Shown here: positions 22,270-34,946 of the stretch, one piece after another | Numbering within the stretch: position 1 is the stretch's first letter | Layout: each line of letters starts with the position of its first letter | Assembly: GCA_916700875.1 (NCBI GenBank) | Contig: CAKAKS010000032.1 | Coordinates: 9,859,001 to 9,923,000 of the forward strand | Source: Sebastes aleutianus | Taxonomy: Eukaryota > Chordata > Actinopteri > Perciformes > Sebastidae | DNA: 64,000 nt | Direction: 5' to 3' | Position numbers and translations under genes: made by a program | The notes under the pieces: model-generated | Told to the model about the DNA's origin: nothing | What the model saw: only the letters and a program-made list of their open reading frames with translations | The model's database searches: none

Positions 22270-22780
22270 CATATGTTCTCCTCAAACCCTTAAACCTAAC
22301 CCGAGTTGGATGTGAAAACAAACAGCCGTTATATGCGCTCCTCAAAGCCACAAGACTCTAGTCAGACAACTGTAATTTTACCAAACTGATTGTTACAGAG
22401 TTAGATGTGAAAAGAAACAGGCAATATAGGCCATGTGCTCCTCAAAGCCACCAGATTCTATTGACAGAAAGATTAATTTTACATCACTGATCATTGTAAA
22501 ACATGCTTCATTCAAACTCGACAGAAACAAAATAAAAACCGTCTTGTTAGTCTTTCTACTGTTTCCACAATCACCGACTCTGGTCTGGTTAAAATAAACC
22601 TATAACAGCCGTTATATGCACTCCTCAAAGCCACCAGACTCCGTTGACAGAAACAATTTGACATCGCCGATCATTGTAAAACACACTTCACTCAAACTTG
22701 CCAGAAACTAAATAAAACTAATCAAAACCATCTCTGTTGGTCTTACCACTGTTCCAACAATCACTAACTCTGGTTTGAGA
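22270..22780. repeat. Short tandem duplication of a dispersed repeat
   Basis: GCTCCTCAAAGCCAC or close variants occur at about 22337, 22437 and 22620. Two of them are followed by ATTGACAGAAA and GATCATTGTAAAACA, then CTTGTTAGTC/CTGTTGGTC and ACAATCACCGACTCTGGT. Three partial units at roughly 100- and 184-bp spacing. Confidence 0.65.
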
Positions 22781-25700
22781 GTTTGAAAGAGAGACTGAAT
22801 AAGTAACAGACATAAAAAAGAGGTATCTTTTTCACTGCTTCCTAACCCCTTTTTTCTGGCGCTTTCATCGAACGTGACACACCAGAAAAAAAGTAGAAAG
22901 GCATATTCGTCTACTGACAATAGGGAAAGGAATTTCCATCGTTTCAAAAATCCTGCATATATGCGCTGATTTTGGTGGAAAAATGGTATCAGTTTTGTTA
23001 AAACAAAATACTCTTCCTCTTATCAGTAGGCACACCACAAAATTGTGCATCACAGCATGTCAAGACTTGGATAAAATCAATACCACTCTCATATCTGTTC
23101 ACTAAATATGAAGCTGGGCCAGGAGGTGGTTTGCTTAGCTTAGCATAAAGACGGGAGGAAAACAGCTAGCTATCTTGTTTGTTTAATCTGTACATAACAC
23201 AATAAAAACTACAATTTGTGGTTTTATAGGTAATTGTGTGCTGCAAAATTTTTGCCCCACTGACTCCACTGGTTGAATGTCTTTTGCTGATGTCTTGGAA
23301 AGGGATGGAAAGTGGGAAACCCTGTGACCCTTTATCATTTATTCATCCCATTACTAAAGACTTGTTCCTTATTAGAAAGTGCTATATAACAGCATAAGCA
23401 ACTGTGAATGACCTGTCAATGTCAAAAAGTGAAGAGACTATCACCGCCATTTATCAGATACATATCTGTCAAAAAATCCCAAAACATCAGATGCTCTGTG
23501 ACAGACAGATATCATTATTATCCCTAATGAATTCAGTTTAATGATCTGGAAGCAGAAGCGCCAGATAGCACGACACGCTCCACGCCAATAAAACACAATA
23601 GGCTCTAATTCACGACAGCTTTCCATTCCTGCATATTAGAAAAAGGGCCTGAGCGATATCGGGCCACATAGACGCATCTCCCCTGCTGCTCAGAAATCGC
23701 TGGCAGCGTGAGTGGCGTTTTGTTTGGTATACACAAAGACATATATACGACAACAACCGCTTGCGTGTAACCGCATGCAAATGCATTTACCCCCCACCAC
23801 CGCTGAACACACAGACTCATTAGCTCAGTTCTGGGTTGTCTGCTATCTGTTTTTTTTTTTTTTTGGCCAATCTGTGAGATCATCACTCTCTCTGAGCCCC
23901 CATCAGTTTTTTCCTCTCCGAAGGCTCCTCAAACCCCCTGCAACCCCCCCTCCTCCTCCTCTACCATCTTCATTGTAATGCAGATTTAAGGATCGGTTGG
24001 GGGATGGGAGCAGGGAGGTGGGGGGATGGGGAGAGAAGAGGTTTGTGGAGAGGCTGTGGTTGGTGTTAAGTATGACCTGGCAGCCCTGCTGTGCCTCAGC
24101 GGGCGGTCCGGCGTGGGCTGGGGGGGGAGGGGAGCCCAACAGAGAGACAGAAAAGAGAGAGCTTTGAGGGTTATCCCCCCAGCCTGTATACATGACTCAG
24201 ACATCAGATATCAACATCACAGCCTCTTGAAATAAAAAGATGGCAGACACGCTATCTTCATTCAAACATAATCTCATCCAGGAGTGGTGCAGAGAAGAAG
24301 AATAGAGGACGTTCAATGTGTCTAGACATAATGAGCTTAATGTCACCGAGGTCGCGTTGTTGTTCTCCTCTGTCATACACTAATACCATGTCGAACTAAC
24401 TGGAATATGAAAAGCGATCATAATTTGCAAATGGCAGTGCATTAATCTGTGTATTTATCTGTGCGGAGGCAGTAAAGCCATTACCGAAAACACCACTAAT
24501 TTGGCCCACACAGATTGTTCAGCTGTTGTCGCTGTCTGAGGTGTTGTGGTAAGTTCTGCAAGTGTGTCATATGAGTGTTTTCACCATGTGTGTGTGTTTG
24601 GGGTCTGTCTAGTTCTTATGTCTGCAGATTAAGCTACGTGCACGCTCGTCCCAGCTGTCGGAGAAGTCAAACCTTGACTATTTACAGAGCGACTGTCCCC
24701 CCTCCCCGTGACAATGCACCCCACCACTCGTACCAAACACACACACCAGAATGGAGGGCAGAGATGGTAGAGAGCAGCCTACAGTCGATACCCCGGCCAT
24801 TGTGTTTTAATGAGCCATGTGTGGGATGGATTCATTGACTCTGCACCTCTTTTTGTGCTGCCTGTTGTTGACTCCTCATTCCCCCCATTTGATTACACTG
24901 AATTGCACTCCAAACGCCGTAACAACAAGTAGCTCACAGTTACATGTCTGTTTCAATTACAGTGAAAGCACTGCTAACATGCCTCACACACATTTATCAT
25001 AATAATAACTATGTGATCATTTTGCCGTTCTAATTTCCTGGCCCTCCTCCACATTGATTCTGACTGCAGGTTCAGTTACAGAGTCAATGGCACAGAAGAA
25101 AAGTGGATGTTTGCCAAATGATGCAGGTCCTCCAGTACAGCAGCCTTCCATATATACTCAACTCAACTCAGTTTCTCATAGTTCACTCAGCTTTGGCGCC
25201 GTTCATTATTCGGTTGTCATTTCGCTCCAGTTTTCCAGTTTCTCCATCTGCCATTGCAGCTGTGTTGTCATGGAGCATCATTGCGGCGTGTTGCGCTTGT
25301 TTTGCGACTGACCTATTTATAACCCGCCCCCTTCAATCTCTTGCCCCCAATTCCCTCTCTCGTCCTCCTCCAGTTTTTATCAAAACACGGTTACGTAAAA
25401 AAAGCAGCTCCTTTTGAACCGGCGCTGGGTCGTCACTGTGGCATGAACATCTTATTAAATAATTCAGAAGACGGGGTGAAGTGTTGGTCTGGGTTATTTA
25501 AATTTCACTCCAGAGATATTCTTAGCTCAGATTCTCAGAAGTGGCATAACGGAGGCTACCTTTGTTTGAAATATTTAAAGTCACCGTGAACTTAGAAGCT
25601 AGAGCTTTTTCATCTTCCGTAATGTGACGTATGTCTGAGTGAAATGCACACACCTACATTGTGGATCAATTGAGAAAACACACATGCTGCTATGATACCA

Positions 25701-26477
25701 ACGAGCTAATGGTCCAGATTTGTATAATGAATAAATGTATAAATTGGATAAATGTATGTATAAGTTCGAGATGAGTCATCAGACAAATAGTAATGTTTTA
25801 CAGGAAAGAGAAAAAAAGTAATTTCGATTTAAAAACACTATATTTGGCACATGCCAAGAGATGGCGGAAGAACAGGGACACAGGATAAGAACTTGAAAAA
25901 TGTATTTTTGTTTCATTGTATCTTTACATGTGTGCTGTATCTGTGGGTTTGGGTGATTGCATGAAGACCTCAGATGTCAGTGATGCAAATGGAACATTAT
26001 GGGGTTACGGTGGTGTGTTTAGTGTTAATAGTTAAAGTGCTTTCCTGTGTTATTTGTAGCCTTTAGTGGGGTATCATTCAGGTTTTAGGAGCAGTGTCCC
26101 AGTCGGGATGCTCGTACATATTATACAAAGACACATTCTGAATTTATACAGTGAATAAAAAATACTAGGTGAGTTTTGGGTTTTGGACTCTTGGTTTTTG
26201 AAATAAAACTATGCAATTTTACATTATTTTGGGCCATTGTTATTATTAGTTAACTGATTATTTTTGTTATTTACACATATCACAGCCTTCGTCTGAACAT
26301 TTATGTCTTCTGGAAAATGTTTTCCCTAAAAGAACGGATTCATAAAACTTTTAAATAATGTTTCATGAATTATATTTTTACAAATAAAAAAAAAAATTAT
26401 GCCGGACAGTTCACTAATTATTCTACAAAAAAGGATGTGAATATTGTATTGATAAATTACAGCACCCTCGTCCTCGT
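22781..26477. other. Intergenic sequence with an R2 fragment
   Basis: About 3.7 kb without a supported exon. A reversed R2 copy lies at 23060-23240. The remainder is mostly unique with pyrimidine- and purine-rich patches (23840-24150). Confidence 0.5.
23060..23240 (-). repeat. Dispersed repeat family R2, reverse copy
   Basis: ACTCTCATATCTGTTCACTA, TGCTTAGCTTAGCATAAAGA and AAACAGCTAGCTATC are the reverse-strand form of the R2 block at 50190-50385. Confidence 0.65.
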
Positions 26478-26497
26478 CCCCCCCCCCCCCCCCCCCC
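26478..26497. repeat. Poly-C tract
   Basis: Twenty consecutive C. Length is prone to sequencing error. Confidence 0.9.
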
Positions 26498-28256
26498 GTG
26501 CCGTGCGTCGGCTCGTCCAGATTCTCTCCATATAGTTTTTATGTTCACACGGCTTATGAGGCGCGTTGTAAATACGCTGGCACTGCGCCGCTGTTAATCG
26601 CCATTATGAATCTTCCAGAGAACCTGATATGGAGAGGGCAGAAAAGAGTACCGGCAGCTTGTGAGAAGTGCCCCATGTGCAAGAAAAAGTCACGGTACGC
26701 CAAGGAGTAAAATGAAGAAGTGCCGGTTCCGCGTCCCGGTGAGTACCGGCCCACTTTGAGCACTGCTCCAGACTGAAGGGTGTAACTGTGTACAGCTCCC
26801 TCTCCTCTACAGATTAACGACTGTAAGGCTACAAAGAAAATGACTTCCGCTTGTCAAAATCTCACCCAGCCTGCTAACACTGACCACAAGCCAGCCTTCA
26901 CAACTTTATCATCACACCATCAGTAGCATTGCACTTGACTGCTGGCAGTCCAGCTTGCCTTGTCTCTCATTGAGCCAGCACTGTTTCCCTCCTCCTTATT
27001 AGCACTGTAATTGACCCAGAACTGCCCAACTGTGTTTGCAGCGCAGCACTGACCTCATCTCCACTGGTCTGCTGAGACAGCTAGCATTGATCTACACTAG
27101 CTTGACCAACCTGCCCAGTTGAGTCTGCATTAACCTCCCGCTATAGCCTATAGGTCTGGTTAGCCCATAATGATCAGGCTACGGCCCGACAGTGATTGAT
27201 TAGGGATTGATTGGTTGAAACAGGGGCTAGGGAGGGAGGTAAGGATGTGGTTATTGGAGGTAGTTATTTACGTTTTGTGTCTCATCAGGAAATGGGCACC
27301 GGCCAAGATTTACTGTTACTGCCCGTATTATTCTCTCGAACATTCAGCCTGAGATACCGCCCTGACGGAGAGACACATTAAAAACAAAACGGCGTGAATA
27401 TATCACCCGCTGACAGGCACAATATGAAAGACACCTGCTCCAAAAGCCATTTGTCAGATCCAACGGGAGACACTTCCTTTGTGTGTCTTCCCCCCTCGGG
27501 GCTTACTAACAAGGTTATCATGGGTCAGTGATGAGCTTGGACCGGAGATCAATTGTAGCAGTTAGAAGACCCTCTGTGTTTGTCCACGCCATCAGTAAGG
27601 GACATGGTGGACAGCAGGCATGGTATTGGGGTCAAGGGCATCGGTTGGTGCGGGTCACAGGAAGTTGTGCGCCATATGATCAGGTGCTGCTGGCGGACTT
27701 CCATAATATCCTCCAATACCCAACATGTAAGCCGATCAGGCGCCATTCAGGACCGTGTGGGAGATAATCTGCTTGAACCCAATGACAATGGTTTTGATAT
27801 ATATAGGAGGCCGCAGTTTGATGAGATTGTCCGTCCTTTATTGATGTCATTCAGGATTTAAGCCCATGGACGTGTAACATAAGCACATTACCTGTGTCAG
27901 GAGATTGACCAGAACGACGTGGTGCACGCGCACAACTGGAGCAATTTGATCGCTGTCCATTGTGGCCTGATTTCTGTCACCTGCTGGTGCGGAATGCCCT
28001 CGGGGGATAGTGGTGGGTTCATTATGGTAAGCAAAGACTGTTGAACCATCAAGGCTATTTGATGTCATGATTAGTCCCTGCGGCGTATGATGGATGTTGA
28101 TGTGGCTGGTTATTGGGCAGGTCCTTTTTCATTTGCTTAAGAATTTGCCCAAAAGGGTTTCATTCCTAAAACATTCCACGGTGTCCGATTTTCTCCCCGA
28201 ATTTTAAAAGTATGGAGATAACCGAAACCATCAAACTCTCACATTCCAGCTGTCTT
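26498..28256. other. Intergenic sequence with an unexplained ORF-dense block
   Basis: No recognised gene. Between about 27520 and 28070 several overlapping ORFs on both strands have relatively few stops. One plus-strand line (PQFDEIVRPLLMSF) faintly recalls the YRDEI..P motif region of Tc1-type transposases, but no catalytic D-D-E context can be assembled. Confidence 0.3.
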
Positions 28257-29445
28257 AAGGCCCTGACACACCAAGCTGATGGTTGGCCAGTTTTGGGTCG
28301 TCAGTGAGCGTCTGTCGGCCTAGTTTTTGCAGTGTTGCTGTCCTGCACTGTTGGCACTAGTCTGCCCATGTAGCAGTTTTTTTTAGTCGATTCAGCATGT
28401 TGAATCTGCGGCGGAGGTCATCGGTGAGAGAAATCACTCTGATTGGCTGTTCAGCTTAAATTAATCAGCGCACAAGAAGAGAAAAGGACGTGAGGAAAGC
28501 AAGCCAAATGTTTGAAGTGGCCAAACGGTGGTACTACAACTTCCGTGTCCGTCTTGTGATGCCATTGGGCCCAAAAAATACTTTTTCCTATAGATTTACA
28601 TCGGGAAAGAGACGTCTGTAACTCAGCAGATAATTTTTTTTGAGGTAAATCAACGTCTGAGTATGAACACTTGAATAGCCCTTATTTATATCATTAGGTC
28701 CAAAAAGTTGTAAAATACAATAACAGCTGAATCCAGAATCTTTCCCTTCCTCCGTTAATGTGAATGAGAACCAGACCGAGGCTTGGCAGAGGGCTGGGAG
28801 GCGGAGTTAAAGGAAACTGTACTGCGCCTGCTCTATGGGCCCAATGGATGCGGAAGATTGCCACATGATCCGGGTACTTTATCACTCGGCAGTCAAGCTA
28901 TTTTGGCTTCACGCGCCACAGAGCAACTCTCATAGGAATGAACGGGAGCCCGTCTACAATGCTGTATCCAGTTCTCTTTATACATCCATGAAGCAAACCA
29001 CAGAGTGAAGTCAAGAGGGCACACAGAGAAGGCTCTTCTCATTTTTCATCTTTATTGCATCTGATCCGTTCCAACACACGGATATTTTCACGACATGGCC
29101 ATCTGGAATGAAGCGAGGTAGTGAGTTAGAGTGCTGTGAAAATGGTCTGCAAACACTATTTTGGTTCATGTATGTGGCATAACAACGGCTTGTATATCCG
29201 CAGTCCTCGGTCTTCCGGTTTCCCTTTTTGAATGACGAATACAGACTAACACTACCTGCTGGTAGGGAGAGTTATTTCATCTCACGGAAGGTCCAGAACA
29301 TACGCTGTAGTTGGCCGTTTTCTGTAGTCTTTGCTGGGTGTTTGAGTGCAACTTTTGGGCCAAGACACAGGTGACATGAGGCGACGCAACAGGTTGCATT
29401 TTGTGACCGCTAGTTCTCTGATGTCGGTTTGGTGTGTCTGCCTTT
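28257..29445. mobile_element. Element family R4, copy 1, with nested insert
   Basis: Left end AAGGCCCTGACACACCAAGC and right end GGTTTGGTGTGTCTGCCTTT form short inverted termini. The body matches 46219-46795 (GTCTGTCGGCCTAGTTTTTG; GATTGGCTGTTCAGCT; GAAGTCAAGAGGGCACACA; GAATGACGAATACAGACTA). About 485 bp at 28507-28991 is absent from the second copy. Confidence 0.75.
28507..28991. mobile_element. Nested insertion inside R4 copy 1
   Basis: R4 copy 2 runs uninterrupted from AGCAAGCCA into GTAAAGTCAAGAGGG. In copy 1 the insert is bracketed by AGCAAGCCA (28498-28506) and AGCAAACCA (28992-29000), a probable 8-9 bp target duplication with one change, as hAT-type elements make. No ORF. Confidence 0.65.
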
Positions 29446-30851
29446 AGAATGGAGGGAAAAAGAGAAGTTCACATAATTGCCAAAATCTTTTACACCAGGT
29501 TGATAGGATCTCATAGATGTGCAGGTACTAAACATTTAAAAGTGCTGTCTGGTTTTACGCTCTCTGCAGAACATTCAGAGGATCCTTTAAAAGGGAGATT
29601 TATGGGAGTGTCACGGGAAAGTTGCCTGGGTGCAGGCGAGTTGTCCCTCCTAATGGGCCGACCGACCCCAGCCTCCTCAAGGTCAGGGTGATCCGGAGTA
29701 ATTAACGGCCAAGCGCTCAGACTGGCTTTATCTCGGCTCCTGCGCTATCATCAAACACCTCAAACCTTCAGAGGCTCCTGCCCGGCTCTGAGTTAACACA
29801 ACAATCCACCGCACACCTGCTCACACATCGCTGCGCTCGCACAGACGCACTCAAGGTTGTCCAAGGACGCAGTCTTTAGCTTGATCGATGAGCACGTCAC
29901 ACGTGTCTGTGTGTGTTCCCAAATTGCTGTGTCACAGTATAACAAGAGGTTGTTTCAGGGCAGTAATGGCTCGGCTATAGGGAGGAATAAAGCTTAATGA
30001 GCTGAATGGCCTCGGTATTCACAGCTGAACATAAACACCACACAGAGAAGCAGCAGCAGCTCTCACTGCTGGGCGTGTTTCTAACATCCCAACCTATATA
30101 CCCATCTTCTTCTTCCCCTTGTCCAACCACAGACCGAATCACCTTATAAGGGTTGAAAGAGTTTGGAGCCTCGAGTAGTCTGGCAGCAGGCGAGTGACTG
30201 TTGGGCCTGATGTATGGCCTTGTTATTCCAAATAGAGAAGAGGGAAACAGCTGATTATTGATATCTGCTAAGTGTCCAGGATGAGTAATGTGGCTGTCCG
30301 ACCAAGCAGCTGTTCACCAAGCTTTTGGCAGGTGGAGGAAATCAATAGCAAGACACACCTTTCAGATGAGGATAACGGATGAGAGGGGGGCAGTGTAATG
30401 GAAAGATACCCATCTTCTGCCCTGAGCCCGGGCCTCTCCAGCAATCACAGAGACAGTAATGACACGGCGTTGATGAAAGCCAGTCCGGGAGATGTCGGAT
30501 TTCAAACGGCCTACATGTTTGACCGCCGGTGTCTGTAATAGTGTTGAGGTTTGCAAACAGACACAGAGGTTGGAGAGAGATGGAAAATCATTTTTAATTG
30601 GAGGTAAGCGACAGTAATACTTACAGTGCATAAATGCAATGTTTGGCGGTACGTCGGTGTCTACTACTGTTGCCAGGCAGCCTACTTTCCTTTTCGGTAC
30701 CACTTGTTGACTTCTTGTTTGTACCCATAAACACCATCTACGAAGGGCCATGCCCCCGTGTCTCGTGCGAGTATAAACAAAGCTTCAGTAGGCATAAAGT
30801 TGTTAGCAACATTGCGCAAAAAATCCATAATAATCTTTCAGCAAATTGTAA
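29446..30851. other. Intergenic sequence, no feature recognised
   Basis: Unique-looking sequence; a 129-aa minus ORF (30362-30751) has no domain character. Confidence 0.5.
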
Positions 30852-31309
30852 TTAAAGTGTTCTGCACCTCCTCATGGCTCTGTTTTCAGGCTTTAAAAAA
30901 ATCTAGCCCATGACGGGAGACTTTGGCCAATCACAGGTCATTTCAGAGAGAGGAAGTGTTCCTATTGGCTGTGCTCCGGCTGGTGGGCGTTGCTTGGTAT
31001 TTCCTCAGCAGATCTCAACATAGCTGCCAGGTTCTAAACTTTCTCATTTCACAGCTAAACAATACACTAAAAGATGTTTCTGAAAACATTTGATGTTAGA
31101 AATAGGCATTACAGTAACAGAATATTGATTCATATTTGATCAGCGCTGCATAGTTTGACCGTTTGATCGGAGTTCGTGAATGATTGACAGCTGCACAGAG
31201 ACGGCAGGCTCATGATTTTTTTTATCAGATTACTTGTCTCATGCACTACTGTCAGGATATAGTGACCGCTTAATCATATTTGCTCTATTTCCACCCACTG
31301 CTGCTTCAA
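30852..31309. mobile_element. Element family R5, copy 1 (left end deleted)
   Basis: Matches 61648-62325: TTCTGCACCTCCTCATGGCT, CGGCTGGTGGGCG, CTCATGCACTACTGTCAGGA and CCCACTGCTGCTT. It jumps from TTAAAGTG to TTCTGCACC, so about 90 bp near the left end is missing. Its middle portion (about 31030-31190) is in the opposite orientation to that of copy 2. Confidence 0.8.
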
Positions 31310-31774
31310 CTCTTCCTCCAATTGTTTTCCCACCTCCCATAGGCTCAGATGCATCCTCGTATAGATTAAGACAGCCTCTCATCAGCCTCTCATCAGCCTC
31401 GCTCCCTACAGACATTCCCAATTGCTTTCACTTTTTCATCAGCTTGCATCATTAGACGTCACATATCATCCACCGATACGTTAAAGAATGCCGTTCTACA
31501 CGCACACGAACCCATTTGTGTTGAGTAAGATGTACAGCGGCACCCAAGGGTCCCTGACTTCTTTGTCTGCCTGATTGTCAGCGTCTAAATGTAAAAGATA
31601 CGGTAAAGTCTGTCAAATTACAGCTGACGGCACGTCGTGACTCTTTCTCCTCATGTTGGTCCCCCCGGCCGCTCCTCTCTCCCTTCTGCTGCCGTGCAAA
31701 TGGATTAATCTTGTAGCTCCCAGTCTGAAGGGAGGGTAGAGTGGTGCACTTGTGTCAGGGCACCGTGAAATATG

Positions 31775-31775
<1 letters not shown>

Positions 31776-31808
<33 letters not shown>
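31776..31808. repeat. (TG)n microsatellite
   Basis: About 16 TG units, with the last ones ending in TGTGTATC. Confidence 0.9.
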
Positions 31809-31809
<1 letters not shown>

Positions 31810-32150
31810 CCACGTTTTGTGTAAGAGTGAAACAAAAACGAGACAGAAAGAGGAAAACAGATGGAGGAAGAAGAAATTGTGAGACTACGTGGGTTAAGGA
31901 TGGGGAGATGAAACTCAACATGTGGTTATGAGATGATGAAATTTGCATCTACCCCGCATATTTCTATGTCATGACACAGATGAAAAAGGAGGCCTATATG
32001 CCCTCAGCTATGTAAAGATCAAGTGAGATCTGTGCATATTTTTGCCCTTTCAGGCAAACGTTCCTCACATAAGAGTCCCAAAATAGAGTCATATCCATTA
32101 ATAAACCATGTACCTGCTGTGCATCCCAGTTTTTTTTCCAGCATCCCTGC

Positions 32151-32152
<2 letters not shown>

Positions 32153-32182
<30 letters not shown>
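32153..32182. repeat. (GA)n microsatellite
   Basis: About 15 GA units. Confidence 0.9.
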
Positions 32183-32187
<5 letters not shown>

Positions 32188-32989
32188 GGGGACAGTCGGC
32201 GGGTCTGCCTGTTAACAGAACCGGATCTGTGTAAAGCCCTCAGTCACCAGTAACACTCATTTCAGCAGCTTCTCTACATTATTAAAAACGTTTTAATGGT
32301 CATATCGCATGAAATATTCACTCTCGTCCTGTCATTCACTGTAAACCTCCCTCCGTCATTTATGACTCCACATCTTCCCCCCCTTCGACCTCCCGCTGCC
32401 CTCCTATTGCTTTTCTCTCACTCTCCCTGTTGACTGAGCAGCGGCATCAATGACAGGGATTTAAGTGGTTGCCATGACAATGCCATGACGACAGTGATGG
32501 AATTCATTTGGCATGGCCGGCGGGATCACATGAATGGATGAGTTTGAACCTGAGGAACCTCACGTCTGGTAGCTGTCTGTAGACGGTGTGAAAGTAGACC
32601 CCCCCCAAACCCCGCAAACACAGAGGTGCAATACATATTGTATCGCCATTCTGAAAGCTCCACTGCCACAAAGTTGAGGTTTGATTGTCAGAACCCGTGG
32701 TCAGACATATTGACAGTAAGAGATGGACTCAGCATGTTGTTGTCGTTGTAACTTGCTGTGCTCTGTTGCATTTTAAAAGCAAGAAGACTAGACTTTGAGT
32801 GTGTTTAAACCGACCCAAGTCCAGACGGGAACGTCAGTATTGTACAATTCCACAAAACCTCAGATCAAATTCAATGCCTACATTTTACAAATCTTTTTTT
32901 CTGCAATATCTGTGCATGGCAACTGGTTAAATTAAGGGAAAGTTTGTGGTTATGGCAAATAATTCAGGTATAGTAGGTTAGGGTTAAGC

Positions 32990-33100
32990 TGGAAACACAC
33001 CAAGCCATAATTCAAAGAACTAGTGGTGACAAAGGCCACCAGTTGCGTTGCCTCACGTCGCCTTTGTCTTGGCCAAAAAGTTGCACTCGAAAAAGCCAGC
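32990..33100. repeat. R4 terminal fragment
   Basis: GGAAACACACCAAGCC, AGAACTAGTGGTGACAAA, GTTGCGTTGCCTCACGTCGC and TTGGCC.AAAAGTTGCACTC match the right end of R4 (29340-29445) on the opposite strand. Confidence 0.6.
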
Positions 33101-33339
33101 ATGCTTTCTGACTATTCTGACCACAATCCTTTGCGCAGTGGATGTATGAGCAAGAGGGTCAAAGTTCAAGGTGCAATGTTATGATGAAGTAGTATGTCCC
33201 AATTGTATGCATACTGCATGCATTACGTACTATTAGTAAAAAGAAAGAGTATGCGATTTGGAACGTAGCCCACTTCTTTTTAATTGCACACCCACAAATT
33301 ATTTATCTTTTTCAAACTTTCAAACTAGTTTTCAGGCCC

Positions 33340-33385
33340 AACTGACGTTGACTCAAGTGACATCACTTAAGGCAATTTATCAGAC
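33340..33385. repeat. Short dispersed repeat, also at 49940-49985
   Basis: AAGTGACATCACTTAAGGCA then ATTTATCAGACTT; the second copy reads AAGTGACATCACTTGAGGCA then ATTTATGAGACTT. Confidence 0.65.
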
Positions 33386-33545
33386 TTCACACAGCTTCCT
33401 TATCAGATTATACACAGCTTCCAGCTCTGGAGCCACAACTACAACTTGTTTCTACATAAACAGTGGAACTTCCCAAGACATGTAAGAAGATGTAAAATCA
33501 ATGTGCTTCCCCTTTAAGGTTAAGGTGAGGCAACTAAAACATTGG

Positions 33546-33878
33546 TTAAAGGGGCTGAATTCGGGATTGGGAGCATTTCTATTGCCTCTCAGCGGCTCTC
33601 ATCATGGCGACGGCGAGCCAGTGCCTCGCAGCTAATGGTGCTAACAGCGCAACAGCGGCAACAGTGATGAAAGATATAACAATGTTTACCTGGGGGGGGG
33701 GGGGGGGAACCGGAGGGTGGGTGCTACGTTTCCGCGACAGCGCCGTCTGTCTGATTATGACAGAGTGAGATTGACTTCATTCTCTGCTCAGGTAGACATT
33801 ACTCCTCTATATCTTTACATAGCAAATAGTTGTTTGCTGCTATATTAATGCTCTGGATATTGAATTTAACACCTTTAA
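33546..33878 (+). mobile_element. Element family R3, copy 2
   Basis: TTAAAGGGGCTGAATTCGGG at the left end, TTTAACACCTTTAA at the right. The body matches R3 copy 1 with a deletion. It contains a G16 run at 33692-33707 within the family's variable-length G tract. Confidence 0.75.
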
Positions 33879-34887
33879 GGTTGGGGAAAGATCATTAGCA
33901 CTGAACATAAATCCCGAGCTGCGTGACTGTTCACTATAATTCTCAGGGATACTGAGCTGAACCGAGAAGGTGGGCGAGACGGAAGCGGGACCGAGGCTTA
34001 AATATATTTGGGACAGATATGATTAACTGAAGCCGGTTTTGCAGTGGGCGATCTACATACCACAAGCACTCGCCACTCATTCCGCCAAACTCACCACTCC
34101 CCTGGAGCCTGCAGCAGACAAGGAATCATGGGAGGTCAGGGTGGGCGGGGAGTTGCGATATGACATCACATCCATCATGGCTGCCACGGGCCCCCAGCTG
34201 CCACCAGCTGTTGTACATTAAGCAAAGTGCAGCAGGCGGATTTGGCTGAGCCAGTTATGGGATAACTCAATAACATTACTCTGTTAGGGGCTGCCTTGAG
34301 CTCTTTATTTCATAATGCATCGTGGTTTTACCGCCCGGCCCGCCATCTAACCCTCAGGAGCTGTCGTAAACTTCTAAGCTGATTACCGTGCCCTGCGCTA
34401 AGTTTATGGGTCATTATGATTGGCTTCTGCGCATCAGTCAAGTCTTACCACACCTTGGCGTCTTTATCTATGACAACAGTGTCGGCATTATGTTATTGTA
34501 CAGATGGAAGTGCTGAATTTCATCAAGCAAGGCCATCAAATCAAACGCGCGACACATCCCCGGCCCCTGGCTTATACACTCTCAACAGGACTGGGTCTTA
34601 ATGCTTTCGTGGAAGTAGGTTAAGTGCCTTGTGCCAACACAGAGTGCCACACAGCATGCCTGCATTAATCTGACCACCACAAGTGCCACACAAGTGTCCC
34701 TTGGTGAATTCTGGGAGCTCACAAAAACTCTCCCAGACTACCGGGGAAGAAAGTTGTGTAAGTCTGCAGTTGAAAAGGGACGAATGTCGAGCGATTTCTA
34801 AGAAATGCAAAAAAAAAATTCAACCCCCTGCTGGTTTGCTGTTGGTCTGGGTGTGTGTTTGATGTGTGTGTGACTGAGAGAAAGAGA

Positions 34888-34895
<8 letters not shown>
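33879..34895. other. Intergenic sequence, possible regulatory block
   Basis: Mostly unique. The segment 34240-34440 mixes AT-rich homeodomain-like words (ATAATGCAT, GGTCATTATGATTGG) with GC-rich stretches and no repeat match, a composition seen in conserved non-coding elements. Not testable from sequence alone. Confidence 0.3.

Positions 34896-34944
<49 letters not shown>
34896..34944. repeat. (GA)n microsatellite
   Basis: About 24 AG units preceded by AAAGAG repeats from 34880. Confidence 0.95.

Positions 34945-34946
<2 letters not shown>

Larger units (their letters stand above)
31310..32989. other. Intergenic sequence with two microsatellites
   Basis: Contains (TG)n at 31776-31808 and (GA)n at 32153-32182. 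No supported exon. The stretch 32430-32530 is rich in ATGACA/TGACAG words but carries no definable feature. Confidence 0.5.
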
